Shown here in pieces: positions 16,999 to 25,957 of a DNA stretch of 39,346 nt. Source of the stretch: Gemmatimonadales bacterium (GTDB taxonomy: Bacteria; Gemmatimonadota; Gemmatimonadetes; Palauibacterales; Palauibacteraceae); the NCBI GenBank assembly GCA_030636765.1, contig DAOVWI010000004.1, positions 1-39,346 of the forward strand, given 5' to 3'. Position numbers and translations under genes: made by a program. The notes below the pieces were generated by a model. It searched no databases, was not told where the DNA came from, and saw only the letters and a program-made list of their open reading frames with translations. Position 1 is the stretch's first letter; the number at the start of each line of letters is the position of its first letter.

Positions 16999-18363
16999 CT
17001 ACTCGGCCAAGCGCCCATACAACGACCGGCTATCGGCGAGCCGTGCCTCCACCTCGGACGCCGAGCCCTGGAGGAACTCCAGCAGTGGCCCCGGATCAAG
17101 AGATCGGCGCTCCCCCAGCACGAACACCCGGAACACGCGCGCCGCGTGGTGCAGCGACCGGCTCAGGCGCGGCAGATCGATCAACCCCGCCTCGCCCTCC
17201 GACGTGAGACGCTGCACGTCTCCACTTCTCCGGACCAGGAGGGTGTCCAGCTGCAGCATGCCCGGATAGCTGGGATAATCCACGAACACGCTGCCGGCCG
17301 GCAGACCCCACTCGTCGGCCAACCGATCCTCAAGCCGCCGCACCAGGTCCGTTCTCGGCTGAAGCCACCCACCGATCCCCGCCGGCAGCTCGTCGCCGAA
17401 CAGCTCGACGGAGCGCTTCGGCAGGCGCCGGTTCTCGAGACAGGCGACCAGCCGGCCCACGATGTCGGCGTCCGGCTCGCCCTTCCGGTCGGCCGCCCGC
17501 CGCGCGAGTAGCCCCAGCAGCTCCTCGTCGGTGCGCCCCGGGAGCTCCTGGGGTTCCACGAGAGCCGCATCGCCCGCCCGCTCGACCAGAGCCCGAAAGA
17601 CGGAGGAGGCCGCACGCACGCCGTGGTGCCAGTACACGTTCCGGAACATCTGGTACTTCGAGAAAAGGAGTGACTCGAGGGCGCTGAGGCCCTTCTCCGA
17701 GACCGCGATCTCCAGCGAGCTCCCCCTCTCCTGCCGGGCCAGAGTGAGGGCCTCGAGCAGCCGGTCCACGTCCACGGCTCCGTACGGCACGCCGCAGAAG
17801 AAGCTGTCCCGCCTCAGATAGTCGACCTTGTCGAGATCCAGGGGGCCGGCGATCAGCCCCTGCAGGGGGTGGCGGGACCGCCCCTGGATGAGCTCGGCGA
17901 TCATCTCGGGCGCTTCCTCGTCGACGCGCCGCAGCGCGTTCCTGATCGAGTCGGCTTGCAGGAACCTCGACGCCATCTCCTCGTGGTGGCCCGGGATCGA
18001 GCCCGGGCCCACCTCCTCCATCGTGTGCGAGAAGGCGTAGTGCCCCACATCGTGGAGAAGGGCAGCGAGAAGGACGATCGGCAGCTGTCCGCGCGCCTCC
18101 GAGCTGATCCGCTCCAGCGCACCGCTCCAGCGCAGGCTGGCGATGGCGCGGCCGGTAAGCCCGTACACGCCGATCGCGTGGTTGAAGCGCGTGTGGACCG
18201 CGCCCGGATACACCAGATGCGCGAAGCCCAGCTGCTTGACCCGCCTCAGCCGCTGGAAATCCGGGGTGTCGACGACCTCGGCGGCCACAGCGTCGAGCCG
18301 GACGTTGTTCCAGACCGGATCCCGGACCGTGCGACCATGTCCGTCGTTCGATGATTGCACCAT
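16999..18363 (-). CDS. HD-domain phosphohydrolase (SAMHD1-like dNTPase family)
   Basis: FQRLRRVKQLGFAHLVYPGAVHTRFNHAIGVYGL, LLAALLHDVGHYAFSHTME, LIAGPLDLDKVDYLRRDSFFCGVPYG. Confidence 0.92.
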   Translation of the reverse strand: MVQSSNDGHGRTVRDPVWNNVRLDAVAAEVVDTPDFQRLRRVKQLGFAHLVYPGAVHTRFNHAIGVYGLTGRAIASLRWSGALERISSEARGQLPIVLLAALLHDVGHYAFSHTMEEVGPGSIPGHHEEMASRFLQADSIRNALRRVDEEAPEMIAELIQGRSRHPLQGLIAGPLDLDKVDYLRRDSFFCGVPYGAVDVDRLLEALTLARQERGSSLEIAVSEKGLSALESLLFSKYQMFRNVYWHHGVRAASSVFRALVERAGDAALVEPQELPGRTDEELLGLLARRAADRKGEPDADIVGRLVACLENRRLPKRSVELFGDELPAGIGGWLQPRTDLVRRLEDRLADEWGLPAGSVFVDYPSYPGMLQLDTLLVRRSGDVQRLTSEGEAGLIDLPRLSRSLHHAARVFRVFVLGERRSLDPGPLLEFLQGSASEVEARLADSRSLYGRLAE

Positions 18364-18542
18364 GTTGATCAGATAATGCCCGGCCGATGGCCCGGCGGCA
18401 AACTCGGCTCATGGGCCTCCGGGGGCCGGGATCGCTGCTTGACACGTCCGGCGCCGCCCGTGATTTTGACCCGATCCAATCCCCTAACCACGGTTTATTT
18501 CTGGCCGTCTCTGGAGGAGCCTTGGAGATCAAGCCGGGTCGC

Positions 18543-18908
18543 ATGATCCACCTCGGATACGGAAAGTACTGGCGATCGGAAGAGATCGTCGGGCTGCTCC
18601 CGATCGAGGACGGAAGGGGGCCGGGCCGCCGCACCGAGGTGTACGTGGCGACCCTGGAGGAGCCGGTGGTCGCCTCCCGCTCCGAACAGACGATCCTTCA
18701 GGACATGGCCAGCCTGCCCGAGGAGATCGCCAAAGCCACCGAGGCCCTCTCGGCCACCGAGGACCTCCTCGACGCCATGCAGGAGCTGTCGCCCGTGCTC
18801 CGTCGCATGCTGAAGAACGAGGAAAGCTTCGACGTCGAGTACTGGATCCGCCGTTTGGGCGCGCTCACCCAGCCGCCCGATGAGGAGGATCAGGAGGAGC
18901 TCTTCTAG
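18543..18908 (+). CDS. RemB/DUF370-like small protein with helical C-terminal extension (ORF track gives 18387..18908)
   Basis: MIHLGYGKYWRSEEIVGLLPIEDGRGPGRRTEVYVATLEEPVVASRSEQTILQDM resembles the DUF370/RemB layout (MxIHLG...IVGI...S.STL); family assignment is by eye. Confidence 0.5.
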   Translation: MIHLGYGKYWRSEEIVGLLPIEDGRGPGRRTEVYVATLEEPVVASRSEQTILQDMASLPEEIAKATEALSATEDLLDAMQELSPVLRRMLKNEESFDVEYWIRRLGALTQPPDEEDQEELF

Positions 18909-18919
18909 CAGGTCCGCTC

Positions 18920-18946
18920 GGCGGGCCGGCCGGCCCGCCACTTTTT
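18920..18946 (+). terminator. Intrinsic terminator downstream of the RemB-like gene
   Basis: Perfect 20-bp palindrome ggcgggccggccggcccgcc (18920-18939) followed by acttttt. Confidence 0.75.
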
Positions 18947-18995
18947 GCAGGCGCCCGGGAACGCAGGCGCGACGCGGCTGGTATTCTCCACCACA

Positions 18996-21074
18996 ATGTC
19001 AGTGACGACGGGAGCGCTGCTGCTCCATCTGACCGCGGCCGCCCTCGCGCCCGCCTCGACCCTCTTCCCACAGGACACGCTCGCCGTGACCCGGGGGGCC
19101 GAAGCTGTGTTGTCCCCCGAGCCAGGGACCGCTCCGTCCGAGTGGAACGACGAGCGCGTTCTCCTGATCATCCAAGCGGCGATCGCCGCGCGACGCCATG
19201 CCTTCTCCGACAGCTCGCTGCTCAACTTCGAGGCGGACGCCGAGGGCTACATCTATCTGCTCACCGACATCGAGGGTCAGGAGCGCCTGATCCGGGCCGA
19301 TCAGGTGGCCCTGAGGATCGCCTGGCAGGCACCCGGGAATCTCACCCAGACGATCCTGGGACGCCGCTCCGACCGAAGGCTCCCGTCGAGGATCCGCTAC
19401 CACGTCGATCACCTTGCCGTGACCATCGACAACTTCGGCGACGTCATCCGGGTGGGAGAGGGAGACGAGGTCAGGGGCGTTTTGCACCCGGTCGCTCGCG
19501 CGGCTACACGCTTCTACGAGTACCGTTTGGCGGACTCGACCGAGATCCGCTTCCAGGGAGGCCGCGCTCGCATCTACGAGATCGAAGTGAGGCCGACCCG
19601 CTTCGACCGCTCCGGCATCATCGGGACGCTGTACATCGACCGGGATACATGGGCGGTCGCCCGCATGGCCTTCACCTTCACGCCCACATCCTACGTGGAT
19701 CCCCGCCTGACCGGGTTGGACATCGACATATCCAACGCGCTGTGGGAAGGGCGTTACTGGCTCCCGGTGCTGCAGATCGTCGATGTAAGACGAGCGTCAC
19801 GGTGGCTCAGCTTCCCGATCTCCGCCACGATCCGAACCGAGCACCACATCGGACCATACCGAATCAACGGCAATCTCACCGAGCCCGTGCCGAGGGGCGA
19901 GAAGATCAGCTCGGTCGCGAGGTCCGAGCTGGAGACCTACGACGAGTGGAGACGCGACCTGCTCGACGGCCCGCTGGGCGAGGCCGATACCGCGGCCATC
20001 GACATGGAAGAGATCCGCGCGAAGGCAAGAGAGATCGTGGGACGCCGGGTCGTCCCGACCGGTCGCCTCCGCGTGTGGATCGACGGCGTTTCGAGCCTGG
20101 CCCGCGGGAGGAGGGCCGAAGGGTTCCTGGCGGGAGCGGGCGGCGAGTACGCGCTCCCACGCGGCTCCGTGCGGGCGTGGGTGGGCTACCCGTTCGGTAC
20201 GGACGTGCCGGAGCTGCTGGTCGCCTTCGATCGCGACATCGGCTCGTCGCGACTGCGCGTCGAAGGATACAGCCAGCGCCTCACGGACGTGGGACCGTTT
20301 CAGGCCGCGGCCGGACTCGTCTCCTCCTTCTCGCTAGCCATCAAGGGTGAGGACTTCATGGACCCGTACTTCCGCGACGGCGTGAGGGCCACGCTGTTCT
20401 TCCCCCTGCTCGGCAACACGAGCTCCGTCTCGGCCGGCTGGGAGAACCAGGAGAGCGCGACGCTGGCGACGGGCGTGTCGGACGCGCGGCCGGTCCGGTC
20501 GATTCGAGACGGAGGCCTGGCGAGCGTCACCGTGCTGCTTCGGCCCCAACTCGGCGAGCTGCTCGGGGCCGGCTTGAGCGCGCGTTTCGAGGCGGAGGCG
20601 GGGGTTATCGATGACGGCTACGCTCGGTGGATCTTCGGCGTCGCTCTGGACGGCCAGAAGCCCGGAGCTCCATGGGCCTGGAAGGCCGAGGTCGGTGGTG
20701 CGCTCGCGGCAGGCACGCTTCCGGCGCAGCGGCTCGTGCTCCTCGGGGGTCGGCACACCGTCCCCGGCTACCCGTTTCGTCCCTGGGGCGGCGACCAGGG
20801 GTTCCTCGTGCGGCTCCTCGGCTCGCGGCAGGTGCTGGGCCGGTGGCTGAACGTCCGGGCGTTCGCCACGGCGGGGTGGGTGGGCGTCACCTCGGTCTCG
20901 GCCGAGGCCGCCGAGAGGTTCGGCGCCACGCGGAGCGACGGGCTTCGACCCTCGCTGGGCGTCGGCATCGGCTTCCTCAACGACGCGCTGCGGGTGGACG
21001 TGGGCCGGGGCCTGGACGACGGCGTGTGGGAGTGGATGATCTCGGTGAACCCGGACCTCTGGCCGATGCTGTAG
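18996..21074 (+). CDS. Outer-membrane beta-barrel protein (DUF5686 / BamA-TamA-like)
   Basis: ORF 18945..21074; ATG at 18996 gives a signal peptide. YIDRDTWAVARMAFTFTP...; C-terminal barrel pattern LLGGRHTVPGYPFRPWGGDQGFLVRLLGSR...LGVGIGFLNDALRVDVGRGL. Confidence 0.75.
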   Translation: MSVTTGALLLHLTAAALAPASTLFPQDTLAVTRGAEAVLSPEPGTAPSEWNDERVLLIIQAAIAARRHAFSDSSLLNFEADAEGYIYLLTDIEGQERLIRADQVALRIAWQAPGNLTQTILGRRSDRRLPSRIRYHVDHLAVTIDNFGDVIRVGEGDEVRGVLHPVARAATRFYEYRLADSTEIRFQGGRARIYEIEVRPTRFDRSGIIGTLYIDRDTWAVARMAFTFTPTSYVDPRLTGLDIDISNALWEGRYWLPVLQIVDVRRASRWLSFPISATIRTEHHIGPYRINGNLTEPVPRGEKISSVARSELETYDEWRRDLLDGPLGEADTAAIDMEEIRAKAREIVGRRVVPTGRLRVWIDGVSSLARGRRAEGFLAGAGGEYALPRGSVRAWVGYPFGTDVPELLVAFDRDIGSSRLRVEGYSQRLTDVGPFQAAAGLVSSFSLAIKGEDFMDPYFRDGVRATLFFPLLGNTSSVSAGWENQESATLATGVSDARPVRSIRDGGLASVTVLLRPQLGELLGAGLSARFEAEAGVIDDGYARWIFGVALDGQKPGAPWAWKAEVGGALAAGTLPAQRLVLLGGRHTVPGYPFRPWGGDQGFLVRLLGSRQVLGRWLNVRAFATAGWVGVTSVSAEAAERFGATRSDGLRPSLGVGIGFLNDALRVDVGRGLDDGVWEWMISVNPDLWPML

Positions 21075-21081
21075 GATCGGC

Positions 21082-21110
21082 TTGACGAGCGGCGGCCGCG
21101 ACCCTAGCGT
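21082..21110 (+). promoter_or_regulatory. Candidate sigma-70 promoter for the trp leader
   Basis: TTGACG (21082-21087), 17-nt spacer, TAGCGT (21105-21110), placing the start site at about 21116-21118. Confidence 0.45.
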
Positions 21111-21117
21111 CATTGCG

Positions 21118-21213
21118 ATGCAGAACCCGGTCCTACTTCTCGCCTCGAAAGCGCACACCAGCAGCTGGTGGTGGTGGTACTGCGCGCACGCGGAGGTGGA
21201 CGCTATCGGGTAG
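21118..21213 (+). CDS. trpL: trp operon leader peptide, MQNPVLLLASKAHTSSWWWWYCAHAEVDAIG
   Basis: 31-codon ORF with four consecutive TGG codons (21166-21177), immediately upstream of an intrinsic terminator and trpD. Confidence 0.92.
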   Translation: MQNPVLLLASKAHTSSWWWWYCAHAEVDAIG

Positions 21214-21270
21214 AACGCCTGACCCATGACCCTGCGACCCACCTCCGAGGGGCTGGAGGTGGGTTTTTTT
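21191..21270 (+). terminator. trp attenuator: terminator hairpin with competing antiterminator
   Basis: Terminator stem acccacctcc (21237-21246) / ggaggtgggt (21255-21264) followed by T7. Upstream cggaggtgg (21191-21199) is perfectly complementary to ccacctccg (21239-21247), giving the alternative 2:3 pairing. Confidence 0.92.
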
Positions 21271-21311
21271 GTGCCCTCGCCGGCTCCTCCACGGTCGCGA
21301 TCGGAGCCAAT

Positions 21312-22376
21312 ATGAACGGCATGCCGCGCACGCTGGAACGCCTGACGAACGGTCATGATCTCACAGAGCAGGAGGCCGCCGACGTGCTCCTGGCGCTTAC
21401 CGCCTCAGGGGGCTCGCAGGCCCTATCGGGAGCCGTTCTGGCGGCTCTCGTGTCGAAAGGCGAGACCGCGGAGGAGATCCGCGGATTCGCGGGGGCTATG
21501 CGGCATCGAGCCATACGTGCCGACGTAGCGGACGGGCTGCCGGCGATCGACATCGTGGGCACGGGAGGCGACGGGTCCGGCAGCCTCAACCTCTCCACGG
21601 GCGCCGCACTGCTCACCGCGTCGTGCGGCCAACCGGTCATCAAGCACGGCAATCGATCCGTCTCGAGTCGCTCCGGCAGCGCCGACGTTCTGGAGGCACT
21701 GGGCCTGGCGCTGCCACACGACGAGAGATCGGCGGTCGAATGTCTCGAGCGCACCGGATTCACCTTCCTCTTCGCACCGTATTTTCACCCGGCCATGAGG
21801 GCGATGGTGCCGGTCCGCCAAGCGCTCGGAATCCGCACCGTGTTCAACATCCTGGGCCCTCTGACCAACCCCGCGGAACCGCCCTTCTACCTGATTGGAG
21901 CGTACGACCTGGACGTCGCCGCCCGCATGGCCGAGGCGCTGGCCGGCATGAAGATCGAGCGCGCGTTCGTCGTGCACGGAGCGTGCGGTTGGGACGAGGC
22001 GACACCCTTCGGCCCGTTTGAGCTCTTCGACGTGCGGCCGGGATCCGTTCGGCGGTTGGAGCGCGACCCGGCGGAGCACGGAGTCCCTCGCTGCCGGCCC
22101 TCCGACCTCATCGGCGGGGATCCGTTGGAGAACGCGCTTCGGCTGCGTGCGGCACTCGAGGGCGAGCGAGGGCCGCACCGCGATGCGCTCCAGCTGGGCG
22201 CGGCGCTGGCGCTGGAGATCACCGGAGGCGCCGGCACGCTGGACACCGGGCTGGGGATCGCAGCCGCGGCGATCGACGACGGCTCGGCCGCACAGCTTCT
22301 CGAGCGTCTGAGGACCTTCTCGCCCACCGGGGCGACCGACGTGGCCGAGGTGACCGGGGCGGCCAGGCATGTCTGA
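21312..22376 (+). CDS. trpD: Anthranilate phosphoribosyltransferase
   Basis: DIVGTGGDGSGSLNLSTGAALL, VIKHGNRSVSSRSGSADVLEALG, FNILGPLTNPA. ATG at 21312, after the attenuator. Confidence 0.97.
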   Translation: MNGMPRTLERLTNGHDLTEQEAADVLLALTASGGSQALSGAVLAALVSKGETAEEIRGFAGAMRHRAIRADVADGLPAIDIVGTGGDGSGSLNLSTGAALLTASCGQPVIKHGNRSVSSRSGSADVLEALGLALPHDERSAVECLERTGFTFLFAPYFHPAMRAMVPVRQALGIRTVFNILGPLTNPAEPPFYLIGAYDLDVAARMAEALAGMKIERAFVVHGACGWDEATPFGPFELFDVRPGSVRRLERDPAEHGVPRCRPSDLIGGDPLENALRLRAALEGERGPHRDALQLGAALALEITGGAGTLDTGLGIAAAAIDDGSAAQLLERLRTFSPTGATDVAEVTGAARHV

Positions 22377-23208
22377 CTTCCTCGCCACCATGGCCAGGGA
22401 GAGCCGGTCGCGGGTCTCGGACGCCCGAAGGCGGGAGCCGGAAGGAGCTCTCCACTCCCGGGCGCTGGAGACGCCCCGGCCACCCCGGCTCCTGCTGGAT
22501 GCGGGCTTCGACGTGATCGCAGAGATCAAGCGGCGGGCCCCTTCGGCGGGATCGCTCAGCCCGAGCCCTCGCGCCGGGCTTGCGGCCGAGCGGGCCCGCG
22601 CGTACGCCCGTGGCGGAGCGGCTGCGATCTCCGTACTCACCGAGCCGAGCCGGTTCGGGGGAAGTCTCGCCGACCTCGAGGGGGCGGCGGGCGCCACGGG
22701 CGTGCCGGCCATGCGGAAGGACTTCCTGGTCGACCCGTACCAGCTGCTGGAGGCCCGCGCTGCCGGCGCCGGGGGCGCGCTGCTGATCGTCCGCCTTGTC
22801 GAGGACGCCGTGCTGGTCGAGATGCTGGAGGCGGCGGCCGGGCTAAGGCTTTTCGTCCTTCTCGAGTCGTTTGCCGAGCCGGATCTGGAGCGCATTGGCT
22901 TCCTCCTGCCCCGCGCCAAGGCCCTCGGCCTCGATGTGCTCATCGGCGTCAACGCGCGCGACCTCACGAGCCTGGAGGTCAACCCGACCCGGCTGGCCGA
23001 GCTGGCCGCCTCCCTTCCCTCCGGCATGCCGTGCGTCGCGGAAAGCGGCCTTACAACGCCCGGGGACATCCGTGGCGTGGCCTCCCGCGGCTACCGGTTG
23101 GCGCTCGTCGGAAGCGCGCTCATGCGGTCGGTGGACCCGTCCGGGCTCACGGCCGAACTGGTTGCGGCGGGTCGAGAGGAAGCGCTGAGGTCATGCGCGT
23201 CCGCGTGA
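22369..23208 (+). CDS. trpC: Indole-3-glycerol-phosphate synthase
   Basis: VIAEIKRRAPSAGSLSP, ISVLTEPSRFGGSLADL, MRKDFLVDPYQLLEARAAGA, IGVNARDLTSLEV. Confidence 0.97.
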   Translation: MSDFLATMARESRSRVSDARRREPEGALHSRALETPRPPRLLLDAGFDVIAEIKRRAPSAGSLSPSPRAGLAAERARAYARGGAAAISVLTEPSRFGGSLADLEGAAGATGVPAMRKDFLVDPYQLLEARAAGAGGALLIVRLVEDAVLVEMLEAAAGLRLFVLLESFAEPDLERIGFLLPRAKALGLDVLIGVNARDLTSLEVNPTRLAELAASLPSGMPCVAESGLTTPGDIRGVASRGYRLALVGSALMRSVDPSGLTAELVAAGREEALRSCASA

Positions 23209-23875
23209 AGATCTGCGGGATCACGACGACCGAGGCGGCCGCGGCAGCGTCCGAGGCCGGCGCGGACGCGGTCGGGTACGTGTTCGCCGACTCGCCGCGC
23301 CGCGTGCGGATCGAGCAGGCCCTCGCGCTCTCCGACCGGCTCGGCGCCTTCGTCACGCGCGTGGCGGTCTTCCGGTATCCTGCACCCGACGAGGTAAGGG
23401 CCGTCGTCCGGGCGCTTCGTCCCGAGATGGTGCAGTCGGAGCCGGCGGGCGACCTGGCCGGAACGATGGCCGGCGCGAGCGAGCTCCTCGCGGTGTTCCA
23501 CGACACTCCGACCCTCGGATCGCGGGTCCGGGAGTACGTGGGTCGGTACCTGGAGCGGTGCAACGGTCGGCCGGCCATCCTGCTCGAGGCGCCGGGCCGG
23601 GGCGGGCGCGGCATCCGGCCTAGCTGGGATCGAGCCGCCGTCGTGGCGCGCGACGCACGGCTCGTCCTGGCCGGCGGCCTCACGCCGGAGAACGTGGCCG
23701 ATGCCATTCGCGCGGTCCGGCCGTACGCGGTGGACGTGAGCAGCGGCGTGGAAGGGAGGTCGGGGGTCAAGGACCCGGAGAGGATCGAAGCCTTCATGGC
23801 GGCGGTACGGCGAGCGGAGGCCGAGTTGAACGAAGCTTGGGCGAGCGCCGAGGAGCCCGCCTGCGGAGCATCGAG

Positions 23876-23879
<4 letters not shown>
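23193..23879 (+). CDS. trpF: Phosphoribosylanthranilate isomerase
   Basis: VKICGITTTEAAAAASEAGADAVGYVFADSPRRV, LAGGLTPENVADAI, AVDVSSGVEGRSGVKDPERI. ATG at 23193. Confidence 0.96.
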
Positions 23880-25122
<1,243 letters not shown>

Positions 25123-25126
<4 letters not shown>

Positions 25127-25935
25127 CCGGCCTGGCGGGCGCGGACCGCCTCGCTGAGGCAACCCACGACGCGGGCGCGGACCGCCTCGAGCGGGCGATT
25201 CGACGGGCGACCGACTCCGGACGACCGGCGCTGGCGGCGTTCCTCACGGCGGGCTTTCCCGAACCGAAGGGGTTCGCCGATCTCCTCCGGGCGGTCTCCG
25301 ACGCCGCCGAGATCGTCGAGATCGGCGTGCCGTTCTCCGACCCCATGGCCGACGGCGTGACGATCCAGGAATCGAGCCGCCGCGCGCTCGAGTACGGCGT
25401 CACGCTCGGTTGGATTCTCGAGACCGTCGCTCGTGCGCGGAGCTCGACTCCGGTGGTGCTGATGAGCTACCTGAACCCGCTCCTGGCGCGCGGGCTAGCC
25501 GACTTCGCGCGGCAGGCAGCCGAGGTGGGAGTCGCGGGCCTCATCGTGCCGGACCTGCCGTACGAGGAGTGCGGACCCCTCCGGAGCGCTCTCTCCGGGG
25601 TGGGGGTCGCCCTCGTCCAGCTCGTAACGCCCATCACTCCGCCCGAGCGCCTGCGTCTGCTGTGCACCGCCAGCGACGGCTTCGTGTACGCCGTCACGAC
25701 CGCCGGGACGACCGGCGGCGACACGGACTCTGGACAGACACTGCGGGGCTACCTCGACCGGGTCCAAGCGGCCTCGCCGGTCCCGGTGCTGGCCGGGTTC
25801 GGCATTCGAAGCGCCGGCCAGGTGAGAGAGATCGCGGGGCACACGGACGGGATAATCGTCGGAAGCGCGCTTATCGAAGTCCTGCGCCGCGGAGAGGACC
25901 CCGCCGCCTTCCTCCGCCGGCTGCGCGACGGGTAG
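25123..25935 (+). CDS. trpA: Tryptophan synthase alpha chain
   Basis: LAAFLTAGFPEPKGF, EIGVPFSDPMADGVTIQESSRRALEYG, GLIVPDLPYEE, GFGIRSAGQVREI. Confidence 0.97.
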
Positions 25936-25957
25936 ATCATACGCGGCCGACGTCGTC

